Shown here: positions 23,801-29,848 of the stretch, one piece after another | How positions within the stretch are numbered: the stretch's first letter is position 1 | Layout of the letters: each line of letters starts with the position of its first letter | Position numbers and translations under genes: made by a program | IMG/VR virus record: IMGVR_UViG_3300035698_027242 | Span: 1-34,806 of that record | DNA length: 34,806 nt | Source: a virus | Direction: 5' to 3' (one strand) | The notes under the pieces: generated by a model | Databases searched by the model: none | What the model saw: the letters and a program-made list of their open reading frames with translations, nothing else | Told to the model about the DNA's origin: nothing

Positions 23801-24046
23801 ATTGGAGATATTTCTCACCAATCAGACGATTTTATGGCAGAATTAATGGCAGACAGGCCTCATAAAACTTTAGCACAGGCTCCTCTGCTGGAAAAAGGCT
23901 TTCATTTATATGGGCATCCTCTAACCAGATTTGCGTTTGGTACGATCGGAGATAAAAGAATCAAACCCGAAACTACTGAAGAAGAAGAGGCAAAAAAATT
24001 ATTAGATCATTTGACAAATATTTTTAATACTAAGTACCCTGTTTAA
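14870..24046 (+). CDS. Fused beta-beta' RNA polymerase with three inteins, 3058 aa
   Basis: This is a multisubunit-type DNA-dependent RNA polymerase in a single chain. Beta motifs in order are: protrusion-like segment (about 100-190), the T-A-E-G-T-S-I-G region near 380, NFEDSI at 622-627, and GDK...RHGxKG split by intein 1. The beta-prime part starts near residue 1297 (PLTDKEILRQSN). It has GGEYWTHIEL, SGRS at 1570-1573, RAPALH at 1654-1659, the metal-binding DFDGD at 1689-1693, the bridge helix from G-A-R-K-G at 2359, four zinc-site Cys (2395, 2449, 2456, 2459), and the trigger loop split by intein 3. Inteins occupy 764-1076, 1694-2093 and 2494-2793, leaving 2045 residues after splicing. 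That is clearly smaller than bacterial beta plus beta-prime. No alpha, omega or sigma gene is visible. Its place among virion genes suggests late use or packaging. Confidence 0.93.
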   Translation: MDLAKKLEPVILQLLNNQTITSNRHNRKLKISNVRIIKNKSATPDHFIQAKIHERDITDKIKANLTITDSSNKVLSQENNYTIGEIPVKHPKLGYVVGGSGWSVDLSLNLKPGPYVRPRVEDNTFEGMINTAGGAIRIIFDTTMQKFKLRMGNKHFSLYTILKELGKSDSDIKKVWGDKVFEKNNTFKDGELESLFQKLRPFADIPKTNLKTDVLDFLASKKVDVNVCKLNLKKEFDHINPDLLLEVSKKTIDLAEDKVPADDTEHPAYKHLLDEADTLEDRLKEQVPNIFKKVEYALDKKPDVIYVFPKILLNKTLVSFFTQNAVSRFADQYNPLSIARDANKTTIRGAGGIGSLHAISEEMRTVNPGMKGLIDPLSTAEGTSIGISHNLAIGAKKVGRELGTDLFNAKTGKKEFKLASEMAQIVIGGHDYYDWSSAKPKPKTNKILAMHPGGKIEETHPSKIDYIYQSGISMLDPVTAAIPTVGNNSANRVLMGSKHYSQAVALEEGEAPLVQTKVSKTKGYEDYLGEKMNTSPVSGRVTSVSSKKIIIKGDDGKTYTVDLIRNFPLNTTSYFDEHSIVKKGDKVIKGQSITESIFNKQGKSLSLGKNIKVGLVSYYGENFEDSIVLSESGASKFTSLHKHEARIDLSESIMYGIEAVTKYFPKETEFLHLDKFHAEESIPKKGASFKQGDIVLPAVYKSAPSPEMHGDKLIKKLGFKPVNVSVYWENKADGTVVKTVNTSKFVKVSFMQTKEKIQIGDKLCLTEDHEALTDSGWKSIADVTTEDRLATRETDGQITYARPQALSSYKILKNEKLYSLETDWVSNLSTQEHKFLVSEYNDNDVKLIPGYQLLGKRYYFYHTGSWGGESTSKSLIFKEFKNEFLYILGSIMNCGGLLPGNKIFFQVRCDQFDRDRSISAILKNLSLKFLKTDKYRYEIHSSELYQYLKDNVFTETGVRIPRDVLALSSYRLKFLLNGVFNLWINLSVEDRLPYFTYYRPNSVLFLDDLQELAFKIGLSSKIKQKAKIIFSTSSTSIKNKSAEEKLIPYEGSVYCVTIPNHVFFVRHRGKAYWTGNSTRHGSKGIVVSIVPDDEFLKDEKGDVLDMAFSPTGIPGRVNPGFILEGCLGKISKKTKKKYLLDTFSPDDRTAWVQNEMKQNDVKDVEKVFDPKTGKHINISVINPFFFKLTHLVRKKFAARGAGPGEVYTTEESPKKVSGRGAQSLGALENYATLAAGNTSFLQDVSTITSQRNDDFWLKYQLGLPSPPLKTPYIISKFLTYLKGAGIHLEEKNDYFKAVPLTDKEILRQSNSTKGIQNSRVVNEKFQEEVGGLFDPKETGGLGGEYWTHIELSDPIPSPLGEDAIKRILNLTKTQFRDIMEGKLYYDKAAKEMTTDIRPSCVGQGYAFKEMLTNLNVSKELKLTIKDIESNKGATKDKYIKKLKYLKNLQTTKKKPEEVYIWHNVPVIPAKFRPIYTTEDGSVNVSDVINGYREVIQINNQIKDLKKLKFNMSLIPENTKDLYHSVKGLIGLGDPLSPNVMFKGILKIIKGEENKYGLFQGRVVSRRRDLSGRSTIINNPKLGMDDVGIPFKMALRIFNPFLQKYLKEVAGYSPIHSRNLIDEAVGIDESKQDYPDLVKQGLQEVMRKRPVMVSRAPALHKYSNLALMPKLVKGKAIHFNPLVVSGFGADFDGDSVIGKINYLEAVPARDPQLGLDHPIQEFISQEINFDYKVDIDLKSFIDLEDNDLTQSNFFTSSLSLLDNKIGKHLITQSHKKDCKEVAVKTWYKKEYQVSHAHSLIVYDPYKDCIVPDLPLNARFKCMIRTLGYDGSIKSLFNSEDEWSFIKNIFIYAKLDGNRVVLPADKMVPVQGVEVETVSDVVVFDSKWSQFLKVVFNLANKRILPKPDWSTIKSYRKKLIQSFVPDMIIDRKNKFVTPTLALPSMETAYEIYKLLKSIGISSIYTRGKDVILRLGQEASLYQDIFKLDPPMKKVGVLPLTYDEWTYINRRLPRELKQPDKGSRTYKFMPIWIIDKYLETSNDIPHQAFKRYLNIDGYLYDAILSSRYTGEMKEMYDLTIPGALTFTLNDGLVVNDTVSVSVPVSEEARKDALKYQKPSNHLFSGRGNYGETLINAPTKEFVYGIYRMTLAETKGKSVKSYKNLNEALNSYHKKEIEINQKIKVKNTMTSVGRLLFQDLFPPKIKIENKPYTKKMLYEVLVEAAKLYPVARVEKLMSDLKDYGAHYSTEATATVSIADIVTPKKERDKIMKDAIRNAKTVGFDKAMGDASKLLQQLVGKLKNNGFVDLSVNSGALGKINQLTQMIASPVAVTDHQGKVIQQPLMKSYSEGFNPMEYWMTLPGARKGLVDRGLSTADTGAFGKTLLAGVSGITIVGVDCGTTEGEEFPITSSDVLDRYILSSPYKGKIMTTNLQRKLKNQGVKTIRVRSPLKCKYINGICQKCWGLDENGRTLKLGFPIGALAGTTAAEPITQLAMKCTVSTVIFKYKGEVYSRSMDDLWDIVEEPESLYGEVLFKEADDLQIWDVVGWTPVFYVQKHKPQDTMSFIRTISGDALVAQSNHPIFTYSYQDSKEVSVVKPISKLIPDKDQVLVSSELPISEKPVPDISASELISLLLEDKSSEYIAGSSSLKRFNFDFLFVGVDYLKQLLSSLIDKVGTVYSKTQEPAIYRFFNESFVLLQQLGMICKKLGLRYSMNVHDKGFYLDIFLHKQAKKILKSSSTVQGLKIFMTKSEECPSEGILAIDENTILNTIYDNLYVYDLKTGTEGFLAGAIHNHNTFHTGGAVGNKTLGWKGLETLFKLPKTIKDRAILAKETGSVTNINPIVGGWEVYIKEEKHVLPKKLGLGVKLNQKVKAGDMLTQQGVIHPNDLLETTQNAERVENHIIKELDSTYRAGGVSLKRKILELLVSPMTKKVQVEEIDPSVGVNLGILPGDLISRGQEKVLKKYKSKIKFKSSPKLLSIGDISHQSDDFMAELMADRPHKTLAQAPLLEKGFHLYGHPLTRFAFGTIGDKRIKPETTEEEEAKKLLDHLTNIFNTKYPV
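17159..18097 (+). other. Intein 1 (313 aa) in beta GDK/RHGxKG motif
   Basis: Removing residues 764-1076 restores GDKL-STRHGSKG, aligned with bacterial GDKMAGRHGNKG. Cys 764 starts block A (CLTEDHEALTDSGWKSI). Block B has T-Q-E-H. The C-terminal blocks read VYCVTIPNHVFFV ... YWTGN, followed by Ser as the +1 residue. The penultimate residue is Gly in place of His, as in some other inteins ending in GN. LAGLIDADG-like blocks are at 888-896 (LGSIMNCGG) and 974-983 (FLLNGVFNLW), where the catalytic acids are absent. The two flanking Lys of the extein correspond to active-site Lys residues in E. coli beta (K1065, K1073). Confidence 0.92.
19949..21148 (+). other. Intein 2 (400 aa) directly after catalytic DFDGD
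   Basis: Removing residues 1694-2093 joins GADFDGD to TVSVSVPVS, matching bacterial NADFDGDQMAVHVPLT. Ser 1694 would be the first residue. Block B is YQVSHAHSLIV. The end reads MYDLTIPG...LNDGLVVND and then Thr. The last residue is Asp and the one before it Asn, in place of the usual His-Asn. Inteins ending in Asp are known to splice. A degenerate endonuclease domain lies in the middle (segments around FIKNIFIYAKLDGN and KLIQSFVPDMIIDRK); no proper acid-containing pair is seen. Confidence 0.85.
22349..23248 (+). other. Intein 3 (300 aa) inside the trigger loop
   Basis: Removing residues 2494-2793 joins EPITQLAMK to TFHTGGA, matching bacterial EPGTQLTMRTFHIGGA. Cys 2494 opens the intein (CTVSTVIFKYKGEVYS). 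Block B is VAQSNHPIFTY. The end is VYDLKTGTEGFLAGAIHNHN with canonical His-Asn, then Thr as +1. A LAGLIDADG-like block reads LLSSLIDKVG at 2664-2673, where the usual second Asp is Val. So homing activity is probably lost while the splicing residues look intact. Confidence 0.93.
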
Positions 24047-24067
24047 TCGGGGGAGGAAATTATACAG

Positions 24068-25651
24068 ATGAAGAATACAACTCCTTTAATAGATAATATT
24101 TTAAAAGTAGCTGAAGACCAAAAGAAAAAATCTACCAAGAAAACAAAATCTATTAAAGAATTTCAGAATAAAAAAATAGGGGAACCTATGGAGCACCAAC
24201 GGAGAGTTGTTGATATGATGCTCAACCCATCTCAATCTGGATTAATAGTCGCCCATGGTACAGGAACGGGAAAAACTTTTACCTCTATCCTTACTGGAGT
24301 CGCTTTGGGGGAACCTATGCATGTAATAGCTCCCGCTCCTCTGGTCGAAAACTATACTAAAGAATTAAAAAAACACTTGAAGACAATACCCAAGGATGTA
24401 GTAATTGAATCCTGGGATAAGTTTGTTAAAGATCCAAATAAGCACCGAAAAGTTTTTCAGGGTAAAAAACCTACACTAATCTTGGATGAGGCACATCGGG
24501 CCAGAACTTTTGGGTCCAAACGATATAAAAATATTATGGATAAATCCAAGGAGTATAATAAACGATTATTATTAACCGCATCTCCTATTTATCATGAACC
24601 GTCTAACCTAGGTGCTTTGACTAATCTGGCAGCAGGAAAAAACATATTCCCAGAAGATGCTAAAGATTTCAGAGCTCAGTACGAAAATAAAGAAACTCGT
24701 AATCCTAATTTATTATCACGTATTTTAGGCTCTAAACCAAAAGAAGAGTTAAAACTTAAAAACAAAAAACAACTACAAGATAAATTAAAACAATATTTAG
24801 ATATTCATTATAATAGTACAGACAATGAAAACTTCCCAAAATCAACAACAAAAATAAAACAGGTTCCTATGAGCAAGAGCCAAAATAGAGTATATAATTT
24901 TGCTTTTGGAAAAGCTCCCTGGTGGTTGAGACATAAAATTCGGAAGGGTACTGGGCTATCACCCGAAGAAGCTAAAAAAATGAATGCATTCCTCTCAGCT
25001 TCTCGACAAATATCCAATAATCCTTCGGGATTTCTTGGGAAGGGAGTCAAAGCCTCCGCCCCTAAAATAGATAAAATTACTAAAGATTTTAAACGAAAAT
25101 TAAAAAAATCTCCTGAGCATAAAGGAATCATCTACTCTAATTATATTCGAAGTGGGTTGTTACCCGTAGCCGCTAAATTAGAGAGGTCAAATATACCCTA
25201 TGCTTTCTTCACGGGTAAAGAAAGTCCTCAGAAGAAAAAACAAATTATGGAAGATTATAACCAAGGCAAGTTAAAAGCTTTATTAGTATCCTCATCAGGA
25301 ACAGAAGGATTGGATACAAAGGGTACCCGCTCCATCCAAGTCATGGAACCTCATTTTAATATGGAAAAAATTAAACAGATTGTAGGTCGAGGGGTTAGAT
25401 ACAAGTCACATGAACACCTCCCTAAAGACCAGAGAAAAGTAGATGTTGTTCATTATCACGCAACCCCACCTAAAAAAGATACTTGGTTACAGAGACTTAA
25501 AGCCCGGTTTAAACCCTCAGCTCCTTCGGTGGATGAATATCTCTATCAAAGAGCAGTAGAAAAAGATAAATTAAATCAACAGCTGTTGCAGTTAGTTCAA
25601 CAGGCCCAGCCATCGCCCTATGCATATCCAAAGAATTTAGGAGGATTATAA
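24068..25651 (+). CDS. SF2 helicase/translocase of SNF2/NPH-I-like type, 527 aa
   Basis: All the main superfamily 2 motifs are present: Walker A GTGTGKT (64-70), DEAH (140-143), TASP (170-173), SSSGTEGLD (408-416) and QIVGRGVR (437-444) followed by YKSHEHLP. The pattern G-R-x-V-R-x-x-S-H-x-x-L-P recalls helicases of large DNA viruses (the poxvirus D6/D11 group) and SNF2-like phage proteins. The N-terminus is Lys-rich and the C-terminal tail Gln/Pro-rich. It follows the polymerase gene after 21 bases with a GGGGAGG site, and is thus in the same transcript. A role as a transcription-coupled or DNA-ejection translocase in the virion is inferred from position. Confidence 0.85.
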   Translation: MKNTTPLIDNILKVAEDQKKKSTKKTKSIKEFQNKKIGEPMEHQRRVVDMMLNPSQSGLIVAHGTGTGKTFTSILTGVALGEPMHVIAPAPLVENYTKELKKHLKTIPKDVVIESWDKFVKDPNKHRKVFQGKKPTLILDEAHRARTFGSKRYKNIMDKSKEYNKRLLLTASPIYHEPSNLGALTNLAAGKNIFPEDAKDFRAQYENKETRNPNLLSRILGSKPKEELKLKNKKQLQDKLKQYLDIHYNSTDNENFPKSTTKIKQVPMSKSQNRVYNFAFGKAPWWLRHKIRKGTGLSPEEAKKMNAFLSASRQISNNPSGFLGKGVKASAPKIDKITKDFKRKLKKSPEHKGIIYSNYIRSGLLPVAAKLERSNIPYAFFTGKESPQKKKQIMEDYNQGKLKALLVSSSGTEGLDTKGTRSIQVMEPHFNMEKIKQIVGRGVRYKSHEHLPKDQRKVDVVHYHATPPKKDTWLQRLKARFKPSAPSVDEYLYQRAVEKDKLNQQLLQLVQQAQPSPYAYPKNLGGL

Positions 25652-25652
25652 C

Positions 25653-26939
25653 GTGTTTTATTACGGCACGATACTAGAACGACTAGGAGAAAAGTTTTAT
25701 TCGGTAAACATCGTCGGAGAAGGTCTCAAAGATGTGGTAGATATAGACCCCCGAACTACTCAAGAGTATTCGGAGGATACCCAGATCATAGTCGGAAAAA
25801 TAAAAGATGAATCATCTGGGGATTTCTATTTCATTCAGGGAATAGTTCCCCCCGCCTCACAAGTGGTCGAAACCCCAGAGGGTAGATTACCCTCTCGATC
25901 GGGTCCGCGAGACCGTCATAAAATATTGCGAAAGCTTCCAGTAATACCGGGGGATGTTATTACAATGGTACCGGAAGGAAAATCTTTCAGAGCTACATTA
26001 AAACAAGGGGCTATGATTGACTACGCTTCTCCTTATAGTTACTCAGTCCGTAATTCAGCTGGGGATTATATGAACACCGCTGTTTCTCTAAAAGAAGTAA
26101 CGACGGGCCATATTAGAGAAGATGTCTGGGAGGCAATCCCAGGAGGAATGGCTTATTACCATGAAACTTTCGAAGTCCATAAAGGGTATAAAGGGGCTCT
26201 CCTCACAGGTGTTGAAGATGCAGTTGAATCTTCTAAAGGTTATATCAAGAAAAAACCTTCGATGAAACATAAAATTGAAAAAGGAGAGTATGGAACTTGG
26301 ACCCGAATAGGTGACTTAATAATAGAAGTCAGTGCCGATAAAAATTATTATTCTATTAACTATGCTCAAGGGGGAGTACCCACCGCCTCTACTCTAAAAT
26401 ACGGGTTAGATATTTCTCCGGATGGGGTTAATCTCTTCTGGGGAGAATCAACCACAAAATTTGTAAAAATTGACGAATTAGAAATTAATTTAACAAGTGG
26501 TCTGAGTAAATTTGTATTAAATGATTCCGGAATAACATTAAGTGCTCCACAAATTTCTTTACAAAATCCAGTGGATTCTTTTATTTCTTTAACAAATTCC
26601 GGTATAATTTTAGGGAACAGTAGTGGAATTAAATTCGGAAGTTCTTCAGGATTTGAATTTAGTGGTACTGCATCTAAAAATGATGGGGTAGTACCTAATT
26701 TAAGGAGTATAAAAACAGGATTGATGTTTAGCACGACACTTATAGCAAATGACCAACTATTAGTAGACCAGAGGTTCTTAACCCAAACTTGGAATGAAGT
26801 ACTGACTCAGATCCAGAGCCACACTCATCCAGCTGTATCTGGAACCACTGGACCTGCAACCTTAACAATATTGAAAAATCTAGTGCCGGTTCCATTAACA
26901 CTAGACCAAGTGACTAGCATACAGTCGATTAGCACATAA
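25653..26939 (+). CDS. Baseplate central spike/hub-like protein, 428 aa (GTG start)
   Basis: The N-terminal part (GTILERLGEKFYSVNIVG) is an OB-fold-like beta region, as in gpV/gp5-type baseplate proteins. From residue 240 onward short beta repeats with many Ser, Gly, Thr and Ile (ISLQNPVDSFISLTNSGIIL) suggest a triple-stranded beta-helix needle. Near the end, HTHP followed by VSGTTGP (His 390 and 392) is the pattern found around the iron-binding tip of phage membrane-piercing spikes. The start is GTG, only one base after the helicase stop codon, and is supported by an AGGAGG site. It shows that tail genes lie downstream of the polymerase and that the phage has a puncturing baseplate. Confidence 0.75.
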   Translation: MFYYGTILERLGEKFYSVNIVGEGLKDVVDIDPRTTQEYSEDTQIIVGKIKDESSGDFYFIQGIVPPASQVVETPEGRLPSRSGPRDRHKILRKLPVIPGDVITMVPEGKSFRATLKQGAMIDYASPYSYSVRNSAGDYMNTAVSLKEVTTGHIREDVWEAIPGGMAYYHETFEVHKGYKGALLTGVEDAVESSKGYIKKKPSMKHKIEKGEYGTWTRIGDLIIEVSADKNYYSINYAQGGVPTASTLKYGLDISPDGVNLFWGESTTKFVKIDELEINLTSGLSKFVLNDSGITLSAPQISLQNPVDSFISLTNSGIILGNSSGIKFGSSSGFEFSGTASKNDGVVPNLRSIKTGLMFSTTLIANDQLLVDQRFLTQTWNEVLTQIQSHTHPAVSGTTGPATLTILKNLVPVPLTLDQVTSIQSIST

Positions 26940-26951
26940 TAGGAGATTAAA

Positions 26952-28769
26952 ATGTCTGAATTATTTTTTACTTTCAAAGATCGGTTTGGCTCAGCGGATG
27001 ATTTTCAAACCAAAGAAGCGGACCAGAAGATTCCAGAAGATGCTTCTAAATGGGATGAGGCCGTGATTTTAAATCTTAGAACTGAACATCCCTGGCTTGA
27101 TATTGATAACGGAAGTATATCGATTAAGATCTCCCCTAAAGATGAAAAAGAAGGGGCTGCAGTCGGCGGTATAATCATAAACGATAAGTTTCTAATTCCT
27201 ATTATTATAGATAAGTTTAAGCTCCATACCCTGGATACTTATATTTACAATGGAACGGTTAAACCATTAATAGAAGAAACTTTTATGGAAGATTTTTCTA
27301 AAAGAAATATAGGTAAAGTAGTTCCTTCCGGGTCAGGAGAGGCTGGAAATATGTCTCTGTGGAATCAGACCCAACTTCCTATGGGAGGTATGGGCGGAGG
27401 ACTTGGCGGACTCGGTGGGGGTATGGGAACCTTCGCCAACTTACTCTCTAAAAAAGTTAATTTAAACAAATCAGATGTTGTCGAAGCTTTCGACTCTGCT
27501 TTTGATGAGCAGGAATTAAGCTCCATCTTATCTGAGAATACCACTTTTAGCAGTGCTGTTAGCGACCTGGTTAAAAATGCTCATACTGAAGAGAAAGAAG
27601 AAGAACCTTATTGGGAGTTAGTAGAATTAGCTGACTTTAATAAAATGACTCCTAAGTCCTTACCTACTGTTGGCAATGTCTGGCACAAGGGAGAAAAAGT
27701 GGCCTGTGCATTTTCTAATACACAGATTAACCCCGTAACTTTTGAGTCAACTCCTACACAATTCGGTATTGAATTAAATACAGATACACCAAGATTTTTT
27801 TGTATAAACGATGTAGATCCAGTCATCGTCACAGATGAGAATAACGTACCCTCTCAAATATCTAAATCAGCCTCCGGAACTGTGGGGAACCATATTTATA
27901 TACTCCCAGCCGGGAAATCAAAATTTCATGTCTTAGGACCATTTCATACAAAATATGAAAGCGGTAACAAAGAAAAAATTGCTTGTTATGATGGCGATAT
28001 GACTATTATAAAAGTAGCAGGGTATAAAAATTTAATTAATAAATTTAAGGATAATATTATCCTGGATTCTACACGGGCAATAAAATTACCTCTTCACACA
28101 CAATTTTCTCCTCTGACAAAAAAATTAGCTTCTTCGGAGATTAATCATATAATTAATTTTGATGATTCATACGAAGTATTTACCCCCCAGGGAAAATTCA
28201 GGGATACTTTACCCCTGGTTATGACAAAAGACCGAGCACTTGTCGATGTTGATAATGCGTTGGATTATTTGTCTAAAGAGGCTTCAGTATCTGATAGGGT
28301 TAAGACCTCTATCTTTAATAAGCTTAAAAGGGGTTTGAGAACAGTATTAAAAAAGAAGAAAGATTCTACTCCTGTCAAACAGGCTGGACTGCCTATGTTC
28401 AGTAAAAATGAGCAAAAATCAATATTTAAATGTGCAACTTATTTTAAACCTGTGAAATATTCTCTATTAGATTTTAACGGGTCAAAATTCATATTCAAAA
28501 AAGCTGCTATGGATTCAAACAGCGCAAAAGAAACAGTTGATACCATTCTATCCCTGGGATTAATCAACGATGTCAATAAACATAAATTTACGGATAATAT
28601 AGATGACTTACTTACCGCTAGAGAAAAGTGCGGGGAATTACTATTAGCCATTAGATTAGGACTGACGTTAAACCCTCAACCATTTAAAATGGCTATGGAG
28701 AGTTTAAACAAAGCTATCTTTGAGCTGAAACAGTTTAATACTGTCGAGAAAGCTAAGACATTGTTATAA
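26952..28769 (+). CDS. Virion structural protein, 605 aa, unknown
   Basis: No named family is recognised. The first 110 residues form an alpha/beta domain with GAAVGGIIINDKFLIPIIID and TLDTYIYNGTVKPLIEETF. A Met/Gly-rich linker at about 140-160 (GGMGGGLGGLGGGMG) follows. A large central beta-rich domain (residues 215-380) and a helical C-terminus (450-605) complete it. The helical part contains KEAS and KQAG tetrads, followed by basic segments such as KKKKD. The length, the domain linkers and its position after the spike suggest a structural component of the tail or head. An AGGAG site supports the start. Confidence 0.65.
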   Translation: MSELFFTFKDRFGSADDFQTKEADQKIPEDASKWDEAVILNLRTEHPWLDIDNGSISIKISPKDEKEGAAVGGIIINDKFLIPIIIDKFKLHTLDTYIYNGTVKPLIEETFMEDFSKRNIGKVVPSGSGEAGNMSLWNQTQLPMGGMGGGLGGLGGGMGTFANLLSKKVNLNKSDVVEAFDSAFDEQELSSILSENTTFSSAVSDLVKNAHTEEKEEEPYWELVELADFNKMTPKSLPTVGNVWHKGEKVACAFSNTQINPVTFESTPTQFGIELNTDTPRFFCINDVDPVIVTDENNVPSQISKSASGTVGNHIYILPAGKSKFHVLGPFHTKYESGNKEKIACYDGDMTIIKVAGYKNLINKFKDNIILDSTRAIKLPLHTQFSPLTKKLASSEINHIINFDDSYEVFTPQGKFRDTLPLVMTKDRALVDVDNALDYLSKEASVSDRVKTSIFNKLKRGLRTVLKKKKDSTPVKQAGLPMFSKNEQKSIFKCATYFKPVKYSLLDFNGSKFIFKKAAMDSNSAKETVDTILSLGLINDVNKHKFTDNIDDLLTAREKCGELLLAIRLGLTLNPQPFKMAMESLNKAIFELKQFNTVEKAKTLL

Positions 28770-28771
28770 GC

Positions 28772-28784
28772 TTTTATTTTTTAG
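28772..28784 (+). promoter_or_regulatory. Weak late-box-like sequence
   Basis: TTTTATTTTTTAG differs at one position from the late consensus and lies 25 bases before the 343-aa gene. It may be chance in AT-rich sequence. Confidence 0.25.
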
Positions 28785-28809
28785 GATTTATAACTATATT
28801 AGGACTACT

Positions 28810-29841
28810 ATGCGAATTTATGACATTATTAAAAAATATAAAATTTCCAGGGAAGCTTTTTATGAAATAGAAAAGTTTTTATCAGTTAAAAAAGTTTTTT
28901 CTACAGGTCATTTTAAATACCAACTAACGGAAGAGGATGACCTGTACCTTAGATGCGCTTCAGTATTACCCTCATTATATAAACAGAAGACTATGTTAAA
29001 CTGCTTGCCGTTCTATCGGTATTTCAGTTTTTTATGCTTGACTACAGGCCCGGAAGAATTTACGGACACTCTTCAAGGGCTGAACCTTATCCGAGAGGGA
29101 AAACAAGCTCGGGAAACTGTTTTAGAACACCGTCAACAATTTATGGGTAGATGCTTACCCCCTCAGTTAAGAGATAGTCTATCTATGAAAAAACCAGTTC
29201 AGAAGGTAATCATCCCCTATGTTGAAAAAATCTTTAAACTATTAAATTTAAAAGTTTTAACAGAAAATCCAGCATTTTTTCAATCAGTTACTCCAGTATT
29301 ATTAGACCCCGAGCTGAAAAATTTATTAGAGGTGTATTTAACTACTCACCATACCAACCCTGAAGTAGCAGAGGTGATGGCCAAACATGCTGATTTAGCC
29401 TGGAATTTAAAAATTTATACTAACTATAAACTCTTATTCTACGATTTAGATATTATTACTGAAAAAGGTTGGGCAGATTATCTATCTCTCATACCAGGAC
29501 GGTATGCCGTTAAAAAAGATCGAGTACAGAATAAAAATTTATCTACTCTTAAAATTGACCAGGGGCTAATAACTGAGAACCAACTCGGAACTGTTACGGA
29601 TCTGCTACTGCAACGCTTAACAAAGTTATTATGTACCTCCTTAGATGATCGAACTTTCGGCTCTAGCTCAGAGGCTTCTAAAGCATTAAACTTTATCATA
29701 AAGATGAAACAACTTTCTAACAATGATGTTAATGAGGTCGAAGAATTGCTGAAAGTATTGTACGAAGATACAGGAGGCTTAGAAGTAGTTCGGGAGGATA
29801 ACTCTTCCGAATTTTCTCAATATTTACCAAATAAAGAATAA
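28810..29841 (+). CDS. Putative DNA-binding protein next to the terminase, 343 aa
   Basis: The first 50 residues (YDIIKKYKISREAFYEIEKF, then YQLTEEDDLYLR) resemble a MerR-like winged helix-turn-helix. The remaining 290 residues are helical and unrecognised. The gene ends 7 bases before the large terminase. Position and possible DNA binding make it a candidate small terminase or packaging factor, though it is much longer than typical small terminases and that call is tentative. It has a weak ribosome-binding site (TTAGGAC) and a late-like box before it. Confidence 0.6.
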   Translation: MRIYDIIKKYKISREAFYEIEKFLSVKKVFSTGHFKYQLTEEDDLYLRCASVLPSLYKQKTMLNCLPFYRYFSFLCLTTGPEEFTDTLQGLNLIREGKQARETVLEHRQQFMGRCLPPQLRDSLSMKKPVQKVIIPYVEKIFKLLNLKVLTENPAFFQSVTPVLLDPELKNLLEVYLTTHHTNPEVAEVMAKHADLAWNLKIYTNYKLLFYDLDIITEKGWADYLSLIPGRYAVKKDRVQNKNLSTLKIDQGLITENQLGTVTDLLLQRLTKLLCTSLDDRTFGSSSEASKALNFIIKMKQLSNNDVNEVEELLKVLYEDTGGLEVVREDNSSEFSQYLPNKE

Positions 29842-29848
29842 GGATATT

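Noticed and set aside
14870-24046. Possible frameshift or assembly fusion of separate polymerase genes
   Set aside because: The frame is open for 3058 codons, the inserts begin and end exactly at intein-type junctions, and motif order follows beta then beta-prime. A true fused gene is the simpler explanation.
14870-24046. Calling the polymerase a YonO-like or crAss-like single-chain enzyme
   Set aside because: The clear bacterial motifs (NFEDSI, RHGxKG, SGRS, RAPxLH, zinc site, trigger loop TFHxGG) fit a fused beta/beta-prime enzyme much better.
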